From the NCBI RefSeq assembly GCF_019655055.1, contig NZ_BPFA01000006.1, positions 1 to 64,000 of the forward strand: a DNA stretch of 64,000 nucleotides. Reading direction: 5' to 3'. The notes under the pieces are model-generated. The model did not search any database and was not told the DNA's origin. It worked only from the letters and a program-made list of their open reading frames with translations. How positions within the stretch are numbered: the stretch's first letter is position 1; each line of letters starts with the position of its first letter. Below are positions 38,484 to 47,621 of the stretch, piece by piece. The position numbers and the translations under genes are program-made. This DNA is from Shewanella sp. MBTL60-112-B2 (GTDB lineage Bacteria; Pseudomonadota; Gammaproteobacteria; Enterobacterales; Shewanellaceae).

Positions 38484-39472
38484 GACAGAATACTTTTTAT
38501 CTAGTAAAACCTTTAGGCTTCTCACTTGTAGAGCTAATGGTGGCTATGGTGATCAGCTTGTTTTTAACTGCTGGTTTACTCTCAATGTTCTCCATGTCTT
38601 CTTCTAATGTCACTACCACGAGTCAATTTAACCAATTACAAGAAAATGGCCGTATTGCACTGGCATTAGTTGAGCGTGATGTTAGCCAAGTTAGTTTTAT
38701 GGCTGATTTGACTGGCACAGATCTGAATGTGGGCGTTAACACCTCTATTCTAGCTGCCGCGATTCCAGCAGGCAGTGATTGTATTGGTGGGGGGCCTAAC
38801 AATGCGAGTTTGCCTGCAAGTGGTACATCTACAAATTTTAGAAAGCTTTGGGGATACGAAAGTGGAGTTGGCGCGGAGTCCATTGCATGTTTGGCAAGTG
38901 TCGTTGCCAATACTGATGTGTTGCAAATAAAAAGGCTAGTCGGCCCTGCTACCACTTCATTTAACAACAACCGTTATTACATGGGGACCAGTAACAATCA
39001 GGCAATAATATTTGCTGGAAATCAAACCCCACCGACTATAGATAACGGACGCTTCTGGGAGTATCAACATCATATCTACTTTATCGAAATGAGTAATGGT
39101 GTGCCTGTTTTAATGAGGCGAGTACTTGGCGTCGGCGGTATGAGTAGCGCTAACTCGGTTGAAGAGCTCGTTGAAGGCGTCGAAAACTTTAGGGTGATGT
39201 ATGGTTTTGATATTAACGGTGACAATAGTGCCGACAGCTTTATGCCTGCCGCAAATGTGACCTCCCCCATGTGGGACGGGATGCCAAACCAACGATTAGT
39301 TGCACTCAGATTATACCTGCTGATCCGAACGGTAGAAGAAGATAATAGCTATACAGATACGCAGACTTATGAACTTGGTGATAAGAGTATCGCCGCAGCA
39401 AATGATGGCTTTAGGCGTCGAGTGTTATCGACAACAATTGTACTAGAAAACCCAATATTAGTAGGAAGCTAA
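38480..39472 (+). CDS. pilW: Type IV minor pilin PilW, copy 1
   Basis: 330 residues, prepilin-like: GFSLVELMVAMVISLFLTAG with Glu at +5, followed by the conserved TTTSQFNQLQENGRIALALVERDVSQ. The later DTDVLQIKRLVGP and the C-terminal segment GFRRRVLSTTIVLENP are shared with copy 2. It is a large minor pilin of the tip complex. Its ATG overlaps the pilV stop, so the two are coupled. Confidence 0.92.
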   Translation: MRQNTFYLVKPLGFSLVELMVAMVISLFLTAGLLSMFSMSSSNVTTTSQFNQLQENGRIALALVERDVSQVSFMADLTGTDLNVGVNTSILAAAIPAGSDCIGGGPNNASLPASGTSTNFRKLWGYESGVGAESIACLASVVANTDVLQIKRLVGPATTSFNNNRYYMGTSNNQAIIFAGNQTPPTIDNGRFWEYQHHIYFIEMSNGVPVLMRRVLGVGGMSSANSVEELVEGVENFRVMYGFDINGDNSADSFMPAANVTSPMWDGMPNQRLVALRLYLLIRTVEEDNSYTDTQTYELGDKSIAAANDGFRRRVLSTTIVLENPILVGS

Positions 39473-39474
39473 TC

Positions 39475-39912
39475 ATGCAAAAGCAGAAAGGGGTAGTGTT
39501 ATTTTTTGCACTAATTGTACTGTTGATTATGACGGTGATAGGCGTGGCATTGGCGGTAAATTCCACTCAGTCGATCCGTATGGCTGGAGCAGGCTCTGAG
39601 CGGGTGTTAGCAAAGTCTGAGGCAAAAGGGGCTCAAGACAGGGTTATTGTTAATAATGCAGGCCGCAATTTTGCCAACGTTAATGCGATGAACCCGGTTA
39701 AAGATCCTAGTTTCAATGTTACTAGCTCATTTATAGCATTGTCAGATGGTGATATTGATTGTGCACGAAAAGTTCATGCTAGTCAGGCGAGTGTAATTGA
39801 TTGTGTTCCAATCGAAGTATCGAGTCAGTCAACATATGGCCGAAGTAATATGGGGCGTTTAACTCTAGTAGCAGGAATAGAACAAGAAGTTCTAGCTAAC
39901 TCAGGAAATTAG
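39475..39912 (+). CDS. pilX: Type IV minor pilin PilX, copy 1
   Basis: 145 residues. It begins KQKGVVLFFALIVLLIMTVIGVAL, a PilX N-terminal domain. There is no Glu at +5 after the prepilin Gly, as in GspK-type tip pilins. SIRMAGAGSERV follows the helix. The soluble domain diverges from copy 2 much more than the helix does. Two bases separate it from pilW and two from pilY1. Confidence 0.9.
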   Translation: MQKQKGVVLFFALIVLLIMTVIGVALAVNSTQSIRMAGAGSERVLAKSEAKGAQDRVIVNNAGRNFANVNAMNPVKDPSFNVTSSFIALSDGDIDCARKVHASQASVIDCVPIEVSSQSTYGRSNMGRLTLVAGIEQEVLANSGN

Positions 39913-39914
39913 TA

Positions 39915-42900
39915 ATGAAAATTAATAAATGTCTTAAGTCAATTACCATCTCGCTTACGGTGGCGCTGACAGTTTTCTCAGGAATGAGTTTTAGCGATGA
40001 TACTGAACTTTATGTATTTGAGTCATCAGCTCGCTCAGGCTCTCGACCTCAAGTACTGATCATCTTTGATAACTCCAGCAGTATGACAACCTGGGAGTGG
40101 ACTGATGAATTGTATGATCGAGGTGAGACAGTTGATGATGGCACTAAAATATTTTACAGCAAGGGCGGAGTTGGGGTTCCTAAGCCAACAAGTACTAATT
40201 ACTTTCAAGGTGCAGTTAATGGATGTGCATCCTCTAAAGAGTATTTAGCTGACTATGGCATGTTTACGGGGTTTATCCGCCAATATAGCTTTACTGGTGA
40301 AAATGGTGAGTGGTCTGAGCTACCCGATATATTAGGTAATAATGTTAGCACACTTGACTGTTTTGAAGATTTTGAAGATAAGAATAATCTTAATTTTGGC
40401 AATGCAACAGGCATAGGTTTTGGTTTTCCTGTTGATAGTTTAGGCTCAAAAGATAGCCCAGTGCTTTATACCTATATAAATGAAGGTGCTGAAGCTTCAG
40501 ATATCGATGCTGCTGTTGAAACGGCTACACTGACTGAATTTGGTACAGGAAAGTCTGTTTCTTTATATACCGAGCGCTATGTAAATTGGTATCACTCGCC
40601 TAAGAATGAAGTTTGGAAGTATCGCTTAGATATTGCAAAACGAGTGATAGAAGACACGGTTGTCGCGACACCTGGGGTTGATTTTGGTTTGGCGGTGTTC
40701 AATGGCAATTACAATAGTAGTCAGAATGGTGGAAGGGTGCTCTCGGGGATTAAACGCCTAAATACGGGGGAAAAAGTATCTTTAATTGACACCATTAATG
40801 AGCTTGGACCCGATACATGGACACCATTATGTGAAACCTTATATGAGTCTTATCTTTACTTTGCAGGTAAATCTGTCAGATATGGTTTACAAGCAGATGG
40901 CTATTTGCCAGAGAGAGATACAACAATAGAAAAAGATGGATCTTACATTTCGCCTTTTAATACGATGAGATGCTCTAATAATGCTTATGTTGTTTATATT
41001 ACCGACGGCGAACCTAACAGTGATAGTGACGCAAACTATGACATAGGACAATTAGATGGCTATCGTCCAGATGATCGTGAACGCGGTAGTTACATGCCCG
41101 CGTTAGCGAGTGTGATGAATCGTAAAGATGTTAATTCTTCTATTGATGGCGAGCAGAACGTTACAACATTTACCATTGGATTTAGTGAAGGTGCCAGTAG
41201 TGCAGCCCCCATATTAATCAAAACGGCAAATCTAGGGGGCGGTAAATACTTCGCGGCTAAAGATGCCACAGAATTACAATCGGCATTACAAGAAGTTTTC
41301 TCAGATATCTTAGAGGTAAATGCAAGTTTTACTTCACCCTCAATTGCTAGTAATAACTTTGATAGAACTCAAACCTTTGACTCGGTTTATTATGCAATGT
41401 TTTTGCCCAATAAAGGCGCACGCTGGGTGGGTAATGTTAAGAAGTTTAAAGTGCAAGGTAATGGTGACATTGTTGATAAGAATGGTGCTAACGCTATCGG
41501 TGATGATGGAAATTTAAAAGACTCCGCATGTTCATATTGGACGCCTAATTCAGTTTGCTCTGCAGCCAGTGGTGGTGGAGATGGCAACGATGTTCTTACT
41601 GGAGGTGTGCTACATGAGCTGCAAACCACAAGTATTAATGACCGAACAATTTATGGTGACTTTGGTAACAAGGGGGGCCTGTCTGAATTTAGCCGTAATA
41701 AAGCGGTGATAAAAGCGGGAAGTGCATCGGCATTAGCTGCTTACATGGGGATTAGTCCCTCGCAAATTAATGATTATTTTGATTGGATAAAAGGGGAGGA
41801 CGTTGATGATGATGACAACGATAATTCAACCTCAGATGTTCGAGGGGATGTGTTTGGAGATCCACTACACTCTAGACCGGTAGCGATTAACTTCGGTACA
41901 GAAGGCAATCCTGATATTCGGATTGTGTTAGGGACTAACCATGGTTTCTTACACATGTTTAGAGACGAAGGTAACACAGTTTCAGAAACTTGGTCATTTA
42001 TGCCTTATGAGTTGTTACCCAATATCAGGGAGCTTAAGGCTAATGTGCCAACAGGCCTGCATTCGGTGTATGGCTTTGATACTCCCCCCGTGACATTTGT
42101 GCAAACAAAAAGCTCTGGTGAAGTTGAAAAAGCATGGCTATTTGCAGGAATGAGACGCGGTGGTAAATCCTATTATGCGTTAGATATCTCAGACCCAGAT
42201 AGTCCTAAAATGATGTGGAAAGTCAGTGCTGATGATCCTGGGATGGCGGAGCTTGGGCAAACCTGGGCCGAACCTGTAGTGACTTATATACCGGGCTGGC
42301 CAACAGGTAATACTGATTACTCAAAAGCAAAGCCAGTATTGATTTTTGGTGCTGGTTACTCTCCGTCAACTAAAGATAGCGCAGCCGTTGGAACGGATGA
42401 CTCACAAGGTCGAGGAGTGTTTATATTAGATGCTGAAACTGGTGCTTTAGTGCATTCGTTTGGTCCAAACAATGGCAGTAATGTTACTCAAATGCCAGGG
42501 ATAAAAGACAGTATCCCAAATGCTGTAGCCCTATTAGATAGTAATGGCGACAAATTAACTGATCGCATTTACGCATCCGATACAGGTGCAAATGTTTGGC
42601 GAATAGACCTACCTAGTGCCAACCCTAAAGACAGAACTCGTCCTTGGACAGCATTTAAATTTGCTGATTTAGGTGGCAACTCAGTTACTAGTGATAGACG
42701 CTTTTTTGTTGAGCCAGCTGTAGCCCAAACCGTATTTACCAATATTGCTGAAGTGGATATCACCGTTGGCGGGCAAACAACAAGCACGACAACTTATCAA
42801 AGTGTTCCTTATGATGCTGTGGTAATAGGTTCGGGTCATCGCCCACATCCACTTGATGTTAAACGAAGTGATTACTTCTTTACCTTGCAAGATCGCAATG

Positions 42901-43457
42901 TTGTTACTCGCTCGTTTACTGGTTCTGGAGATAGTACTATCCCAGACCCAATCACATTTAATAATCTTTATGACGTGACTTCCGGTTCACCTGTAACGGA
43001 TGCTGATAATATCGAGTTTGGCACAACGTTAGGCTGGTACTATAACTTCGGTGCTGAGGGGGAAAAGAGTTTAGCTGCAGCAACGATTATTGAAGGACGG
43101 GTGTTCTTTACTTCATACGTACCTGGCCAAGCCTCAGATGCTAATCAATGCTTAGTTTCGGGGATGGGAAGATTATATGGTTTTGATTTGCATCGAGGTA
43201 CTCGCTCTTATACTCATGAATACTTAGAAATGGGTGAAAGAGTACCCGATACCCCACAGCTCGTTGTGCCGCCAAATGGTTCAGATGACAGCTATATGTA
43301 CCTAATTGGTATCGGCGCAGCAGGAGATAAAATGGAACCTGTTGATTGCCCTGCTGGCAGCATTGATTGCCCTCCACCACCGCCTTGTGCACCGGGAGAC
43401 AATAAGTGTGTTGGCGGTGCGTTAGGGGTTAATCGAATTTATTATCACGCAAACTAG
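39915..43457 (+). CDS. pilY1: PilY1-type pilus tip adhesin, copy 1
   Basis: 1180-residue secreted protein with a signal peptide ending near FSGMSFS. The N-terminal part is von Willebrand A-like: [14 protein letters not shown] gives a MIDAS-type DxSxS and [11 protein letters not shown] a conserved Asp. The C-terminal half is the PilC/PilY1 beta-propeller (from about [15 protein letters not shown]), with a calcium loop [17 protein letters not shown]. The extreme C terminus has four Cys in CX6CX5CX6C. PilY1 proteins sit at the pilus tip and drive adhesion, retraction control and surface sensing. A paralogue follows at 47622; the propellers are very alike and the N-terminal halves are not. Confidence 0.93.
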   Translation: MKINKCLKSITISLTVALTVFSGMSFSDDTELYVFESSARSGSRPQVLIIFDNSSSMTTWEWTDELYDRGETVDDGTKIFYSKGGVGVPKPTSTNYFQGAVNGCASSKEYLADYGMFTGFIRQYSFTGENGEWSELPDILGNNVSTLDCFEDFEDKNNLNFGNATGIGFGFPVDSLGSKDSPVLYTYINEGAEASDIDAAVETATLTEFGTGKSVSLYTERYVNWYHSPKNEVWKYRLDIAKRVIEDTVVATPGVDFGLAVFNGNYNSSQNGGRVLSGIKRLNTGEKVSLIDTINELGPDTWTPLCETLYESYLYFAGKSVRYGLQADGYLPERDTTIEKDGSYISPFNTMRCSNNAYVVYITDGEPNSDSDANYDIGQLDGYRPDDRERGSYMPALASVMNRKDVNSSIDGEQNVTTFTIGFSEGASSAAPILIKTANLGGGKYFAAKDATELQSALQEVFSDILEVNASFTSPSIASNNFDRTQTFDSVYYAMFLPNKGARWVGNVKKFKVQGNGDIVDKNGANAIGDDGNLKDSACSYWTPNSVCSAASGGGDGNDVLTGGVLHELQTTSINDRTIYGDFGNKGGLSEFSRNKAVIKAGSASALAAYMGISPSQINDYFDWIKGEDVDDDDNDNSTSDVRGDVFGDPLHSRPVAINFGTEGNPDIRIVLGTNHGFLHMFRDEGNTVSETWSFMPYELLPNIRELKANVPTGLHSVYGFDTPPVTFVQTKSSGEVEKAWLFAGMRRGGKSYYALDISDPDSPKMMWKVSADDPGMAELGQTWAEPVVTYIPGWPTGNTDYSKAKPVLIFGAGYSPSTKDSAAVGTDDSQGRGVFILDAETGALVHSFGPNNGSNVTQMPGIKDSIPNAVALLDSNGDKLTDRIYASDTGANVWRIDLPSANPKDRTRPWTAFKFADLGGNSVTSDRRFFVEPAVAQTVFTNIAEVDITVGGQTTSTTTYQSVPYDAVVIGSGHRPHPLDVKRSDYFFTLQDRNVVTRSFTGSGDSTIPDPITFNNLYDVTSGSPVTDADNIEFGTTLGWYYNFGAEGEKSLAAATIIEGRVFFTSYVPGQASDANQCLVSGMGRLYGFDLHRGTRSYTHEYLEMGERVPDTPQLVVPPNGSDDSYMYLIGIGAAGDKMEPVDCPAGSIDCPPPPPCAPGDNKCVGGALGVNRIYYHAN

Positions 43458-43469
43458 TAGGTTAGGTAG

Positions 43470-43859
43470 ATGTTGAAAAGTAAAGGTTTTACCTTAATTG
43501 AATTAATGATCACTGTGGCGATTATTGGCATATTGGCATCCATAGCTTACCCATCATATGTTGAGTATGTGGCAAAAGGTGTTAGAGCTGATGGTTTATC
43601 GTTACTTGTTGAGGCGGCAAATAGGCAAGAGCAGTTTTATTTAGATAATGAAAATTACACCAAAGACATGACTAAGCTAGGTTTTAATAAGAGTCCGTTT
43701 GTCAGTGAAAGTGGTGATTACAGCCTCAGTAGTACTATTGGCACAGGCAGTTTTACTCTTATAGCTACAGCCATGGCTGGGCAAGCAAAAAGAGATAGCG
43801 AATGCGCGACAATCACAATCACTGAAACTGGGGCTAAATCTCCTAAGGCATGCTGGTAA
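43470..43859 (+). CDS. pilE: Type IV pilin-like protein PilE, copy 1
   Basis: 129 residues: [32 protein letters not shown], a textbook prepilin start with Glu at +5. The soluble domain is short, with one Cys pair (ECATI and ACW at the C terminus), as in PilE/minor pilins of pil tip operons rather than the major pilin. It follows pilY1 by 12 bases, and the next gene starts on its stop codon (TAATG). Confidence 0.9.
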   Translation: MLKSKGFTLIELMITVAIIGILASIAYPSYVEYVAKGVRADGLSLLVEAANRQEQFYLDNENYTKDMTKLGFNKSPFVSESGDYSLSSTIGTGSFTLIATAMAGQAKRDSECATITITETGAKSPKACW

Positions 43860-44158
43860 TGAAGTGGACTTTATTATTAGCGTTGGTTTTAGTTTCTAGC
43901 GTGCAAGCTGTTGAGTCTGAAGTTAAAAAACAAGACTATAAGTGTTATGTCGAAACAACGGCAGATCATAGGATTGAGTTTTTTCATTGGCAGGTTGATG
44001 GCGTACAAAAGCTTCAAAATAAACTTGTTGCAATGCAAGTCTATACAAAAAACCGTCATGTCCGTGCCTATATTAAAGATGTTATCGAGTGCGCTCCATT
44101 AGATGAACCATTTAAAAATGCTAAGGCTAGAGCTTTAGATGAGATTAAGCCAAGATAA
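43859..44158 (+). CDS. TapY2-like small secreted protein, copy 1
   Basis: 99 residues with a signal peptide ([17 protein letters not shown]) and two cysteines (KCYVETT, IECAPL). The start ATG overlaps the pilE stop; an earlier in-frame ATG at 43850 is less likely. It resembles the small proteins annotated TapY2 at the end of Aeromonas/Shewanella minor-pilin operons. Its copy 2 counterpart keeps the signal peptide, both Cys and an (R/N)AYIK(D/E)V(I/V)EC segment. It may stabilise the tip complex; its function is unknown. Confidence 0.75.
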   Translation: MKWTLLLALVLVSSVQAVESEVKKQDYKCYVETTADHRIEFFHWQVDGVQKLQNKLVAMQVYTKNRHVRAYIKDVIECAPLDEPFKNAKARALDEIKPR

Positions 44159-44173
44159 ATGCTGAAAGCTTAA

Positions 44174-44206
44174 ATAAAAAACCACCAATAATTGGTGGTT
44201 TTTTAT
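44174..44206. terminator. Bidirectional terminator after pilus cluster copy 1
   Basis: 13-bp stem (AAAAAACCACCAA/TTGGTGGTTTTTT) with A and T runs on both sides, between the tapY2-like gene and the convergent fimT. Confidence 0.88.
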
Positions 44207-44752
44207 TTAACTGCAGCTTAGTCCAGTAGCTGTAGAGGTTCGTACTTTGCCTGATGAAATGATATCGATGGCTTTTGAGTGCTCGTTCGTCTTACTCGAA
44301 GGGCAATATACAATTTGCCTGTTAGCGCCTGATGAGATCCCCGTTAGCATTCCTTCTGGACTGAAACTAATCGAGCTTAACGCATAGCTAACAAAGTCAT
44401 TTGAGTTAAATGCATCGACTTCACGAATGACCTGATCTGTTACTCCATCAGTACTGTCGAGCGTCCCTATGGTGCCGTTATCAATAAAGATGCTGTAGCC
44501 ATTTTGCCAATCAGTGCCACAACTTGTACCTGATAACGGACAAACAGTCACGATAGCGCCATAGCTAACTGCATGACTTCGAGCGACAGTTAGAGACTGT
44601 TGGATATTTCGAATTGCAGAGTCACTGCGAGATGCTTCGTACATTGAAGTAAAAGAGGGCACAGCAATGGTAATCAATATTGTTGCGACAGCTAAAGTTA
44701 CCATTAGCTCAACAAGAGTGAAGGCGCGTATTGTTTTTTTATAGTCTCTCAT
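44207..44752 (-). CDS. fimT: FimT/GspH-type minor pilin, copy 1
   Basis: 181 residues. The prepilin start FTLVELMVTLAVATILITIAVPSF has Glu at +5; then RNIQQSLTVARSHAVSYG, VTVCPLSGTSCGTDWQNGYSIFID and C-terminal YCPSSKTN...GLSCS, a GspH/FimT layout with two cysteine pairs. FimT-type pilins help initiate pili and can bind DNA in some species. AAGGA precedes the ATG. It faces the pil operon. Its closest relative in the window is the pseudogene at 52 kb; the intact fimT at 52.8 kb is more distant. Confidence 0.9.
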   Translation of the reverse strand: MRDYKKTIRAFTLVELMVTLAVATILITIAVPSFTSMYEASRSDSAIRNIQQSLTVARSHAVSYGAIVTVCPLSGTSCGTDWQNGYSIFIDNGTIGTLDSTDGVTDQVIREVDAFNSNDFVSYALSSISFSPEGMLTGISSGANRQIVYCPSSKTNEHSKAIDIISSGKVRTSTATGLSCS

Positions 44753-44944
44753 GGCGGTGTCCTTTGCCTAATAACTCCTGCAGTATATTACAACGATCAT
44801 GTCTTTTCTGCAGATATATTGGTTTGTAGAAATTTTTAAAAGGTCTGACTGTAAAGGAAAATAACTTAAAGCGCCATGAGTGGCGGAAGCGCCGCGCCTC
44901 AACGAGTTACCTAACGGCAGTGCGAACGTCGCATACTTGCTTAT
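44753..44944. other. Junction zone between the duplicated segments
   Basis: About 190 bases between fimT copy 1 and the first recognisable fkpB-like bases. It should contain the fimT promoter and the duplication joint. No gene seen. Confidence 0.4.
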
Positions 44945-45103
44945 GATAAGGCCATATAGCGTTTTATTGTGGCGCTAAGTTCATTGCCAATTTCCTGCCA
45001 TAAATAAAGATTGAATTAGTGATTCAGTCACTATAGCTCTTAATCACACGCAAGTCGGACTGGTGCTTCTCTTTGAACTTAAAGCCCTACAGATACTGTA
45101 ATT
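44945..45103 (+). pseudogene. Decayed 3' end of fkpB
   Basis: From 45019 the sequence follows the fkpB 3' end with scattered changes: GATTCAGTCACTATAG against GATTCAGTCACCATAG, then CTTTGAACTTAAAG against CTTTGAGCTTGAAG, and finally TACTGTAATTATG, identical to the fkpB-ispH joint. Upstream to about 44945 the similarity is weaker. No reading frame is kept. Confidence 0.75.
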
Positions 45104-45440
45104 ATGAAGACCTCCCTGGTAAACCCACTTGTTTTTATACCGAAGTCTCTCGCTCAATTAGCATTGTTGAGCGAACGTTTGAGTTATATTTCCGCAATTT
45201 ATGCTCTTCAGCCACATGGTTAATGGTTTAGAGCGAGTTGAAGTGACTATCGGACATAGGCCTAAAAGTGTTGGTTAGCAGCTGTTGGAGTAAATATACA
45301 GATGCCACCAAGTGCTTCAATAGACGTTGAAAGCACGATTAGAGTAAGGATTTTGCGTTACTCGTAGCTCATTGGTGAAAATTTAAGCACTAATACACAA
45401 AGTGAAATAAAAAAAAAGTGGCTTAGGCTTCTTTTTTTTT
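45104..45440 (+). pseudogene. Decayed, internally deleted copy of ispH with its terminator
   Basis: The first ~130 bases align with the ispH start, including an identical ATTAGCATTGTTGAGCGA block. About 600 bases are missing, then 45300-45365 aligns with the ispH 3' end (AGTGCTTCAATAGACGTTGAA against AGTGTTATAACAGAAGTCGAA). The terminator survives as GTGGCTTAGGCTTC plus T run. Frameshifts and stops make it inactive; Cys12 and the other ligands are lost. It marks the left part of a tandem duplication. Confidence 0.85.
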
Positions 45441-45619
45441 GAATTAAATTCAGCTACATAAGGCATATTAATAGGTGAGAAGGACTTGACAAGCTAAAAC
45501 CGCGCTCGACTAGTCTGTTATTAGTCTGTATCTTTTATGTTGTCGCAAGTTACCGATTTATAAAGGTAAAAGAATAATAGCAGTGTCAATAATATGGCGA
45601 ACGAAGAGGGTTTGACGGA

Positions 45620-46177
45620 ATGGAGACCAGAGAGAAAGGACTTTCATTAATCGAAGTGCTCGTCGCTTTGGTTATTTTAACTGTTGGCTTGGTTGGTGTT
45701 TTCAACCTTCACGTCATCTCTAAACGTAGCAGTTTCGAGTCCTTTCAGCAGACACAAGCTGCATACCTCGCTAATGACATCGTTAGTCGTATCAAGTTAA
45801 ACCGCTCACAACTTACCTCGTATAGCGGAAGCTACAATGGAGCATTATCTCATTCAGGAAAATCATGTGATGTTGCAGCTGGCGAACCTGTTGAAACTTG
45901 CAATACATTCGAGACTCGATTATGGGATCTCTATCAGTGGGACCAACAAATTGTAGGTTCGTCTGAATTGGTTGCAGGGAAGAATGTTGGTGGCTTGGAT
46001 AACGCCACAGCTTGTATCGATGCAAAGGCGAGTGGCGAGGTTACGGTTGTACTTAGTTGGCGTGGAATGAATAAAGTCTTGAAGGGGGGGAATCAACCTG
46101 CCTTTGTCCGTAGTTGTGGCGGTAACAAAAACGATAATCGACGCCGGGTTTACTTCATTAATACGGTAATTCTTTAA
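45620..46177 (+). CDS. pilV: Type IV minor pilin PilV, copy 2
   Basis: 185 residues; the first ~45 residues are nearly identical to copy 1 (KGLSLIEVLVALVILTVGLVGVFNLHVISKRSSFESFQQT). The soluble domain shares the cysteine layout (KSCDVA, ACIDA, SCGGN) but differs elsewhere and carries an insertion. The region just upstream also resembles that of copy 1 (TGTCAATAA, TTGACGG). It is four bases from pilW, not overlapping as in copy 1. Confidence 0.9.
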   Translation: METREKGLSLIEVLVALVILTVGLVGVFNLHVISKRSSFESFQQTQAAYLANDIVSRIKLNRSQLTSYSGSYNGALSHSGKSCDVAAGEPVETCNTFETRLWDLYQWDQQIVGSSELVAGKNVGGLDNATACIDAKASGEVTVVLSWRGMNKVLKGGNQPAFVRSCGGNKNDNRRRVYFINTVIL

Positions 46178-46181
46178 TCTT

Positions 46182-47171
46182 ATGAATACGAAAAATAAAT
46201 TAAGTCATACGCAGCTTGGCTTTTCACTTGTTGAACTGATGGTTGCAATGATCGTCAGTTTATTTTTAACACTTGGTGTTTTTTCAATGTTCGCAATGTC
46301 ATCTAAGAACGTGACAACGACGAGTCAGTTTAATCAACTGCAAGAAAATGGTCGGATAGCACTCGCCTTGATTGAAAGAGATGTGAGTCAGTTAGGTTTT
46401 ATGGGGGATATGACTGGTACTAACTTTGTATTGGGAGTGAATACAACAATTAACGCCCCTGCTATTGCTGCTGCTAATGATTGTATAGGGGCTGGTGCCA
46501 ATAATGCGAGCTTTCCTAATAATCAGGCTGCCCATTTTAGACGGATTTGGGGTTATGAACATAGCGTTGGAGGCGGGGGGATGACATGTCTTTCTGATGT
46601 GTCGGCCGATACTGACGTACTGCAAGTTAAGCGGTTAATAGGACCTTCTATAGCGCCAACTGCACTGAATTCAAATCGCTATTATATGGCTACAACGTCT
46701 AGCCAGGCCGTTATTTTTGCTGGAGAACAAGCTGTTCCGCCACTAACCAACTCTCGAATTTGGGAGTTACAGCATCATGTGTATTTCATACAAACTGATA
46801 ATGACGTACCTGTACTTATGCGTAGAGTGTTAGGCAAAGGTGGAATGAAGTCAGGAAGTAGCTACGAACATCTCGTTGAAGGAATAGAAAATATTAGGGT
46901 TATGTATGGCTTTGATAGTAACGGTGATAAGAGCGCGAATAGCTTTATGCCAGCGGCAAACACTACAAGTCTTATGTGGGATAACACCGGATTACAACGT
47001 TTAGTGGCCCTGCGTATTTATGTATTAGTTCGCTCTCTTGAAGAAGATAACAGTTATACCAACAACACAACTTATATGCTGGGTGACAAGCAGATAGTAG
47101 CTAACGGTGATGGATTTAGGCGTAAGGTTGTGATGACGACAGTAGTGCTTGAAAATCCAATTCTGATGTAG
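46182..47171 (+). CDS. pilW: Type IV minor pilin PilW, copy 2
   Basis: 329 residues with LGFSLVELMVAMIVSLFLTLG and TTTSQFNQLQENGRIALALIERDVSQ as in copy 1. Conserved blocks recur to the end (VEGIENIRVMYGFDSNGDKSANSFMPAANTTS). No obvious Shine-Dalgarno sequence precedes its ATG, so translation may depend on coupling to pilV. Intact throughout. Confidence 0.9.
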   Translation: MNTKNKLSHTQLGFSLVELMVAMIVSLFLTLGVFSMFAMSSKNVTTTSQFNQLQENGRIALALIERDVSQLGFMGDMTGTNFVLGVNTTINAPAIAAANDCIGAGANNASFPNNQAAHFRRIWGYEHSVGGGGMTCLSDVSADTDVLQVKRLIGPSIAPTALNSNRYYMATTSSQAVIFAGEQAVPPLTNSRIWELQHHVYFIQTDNDVPVLMRRVLGKGGMKSGSSYEHLVEGIENIRVMYGFDSNGDKSANSFMPAANTTSLMWDNTGLQRLVALRIYVLVRSLEEDNSYTNNTTYMLGDKQIVANGDGFRRKVVMTTVVLENPILM

Positions 47172-47181
47172 GAATTAATGA

Positions 47182-47619
47182 ATGAATATGAAAAAACAAA
47201 AGGGAGTCGTGCTTTTTTTCTCGCTCATCATTTTACTTATTATGACAATAATAGGTGTGGCTTTAGCAATAAACTCAAATCAATCTATAAGAATGGCTGG
47301 AGCGGGTTCTGAAAGGGTGGAAGCGATGGTTGAAGCCCATGGTGCACTGGACAAAGTGTTAGCGACAAGCGCTGGAACTACCCTAGCAAACATTGTTACA
47401 TCTCAAATCATAGCTGACGATACATTTAATGTATCTAGCACCTTAGAGCCTATGTCTGATGGTGATGTTGCTTGCCAAAGAAGTTCGGCGGCAAGTGGTG
47501 CTAATTTAATTAGTTGTAGGCGAGTGGAGATCTCTACCGACGCTAGTTTCGGTCGTAATGATATGGGCCAAGTCAGTATTGTCACAGGTGTTGAACAAGA
47601 AGTATTAACAGGGAGTTAA
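47182..47619 (+). CDS. pilX: Type IV minor pilin PilX, copy 2
   Basis: 145 residues; the N-terminal KQKGVVLFFSLIILLIMTIIGVALAINS and SIRMAGAGSERV match copy 1, and the soluble domain is clearly diverged while keeping MSDGD, two Cys and GVEQEVL. As in copy 1 there is no Glu at +5. The ATG at 47182 has AGGA eight bases upstream. Confidence 0.88.
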   Translation: MNMKKQKGVVLFFSLIILLIMTIIGVALAINSNQSIRMAGAGSERVEAMVEAHGALDKVLATSAGTTLANIVTSQIIADDTFNVSSTLEPMSDGDVACQRSSAASGANLISCRRVEISTDASFGRNDMGQVSIVTGVEQEVLTGS

Positions 47620-47621
47620 CT

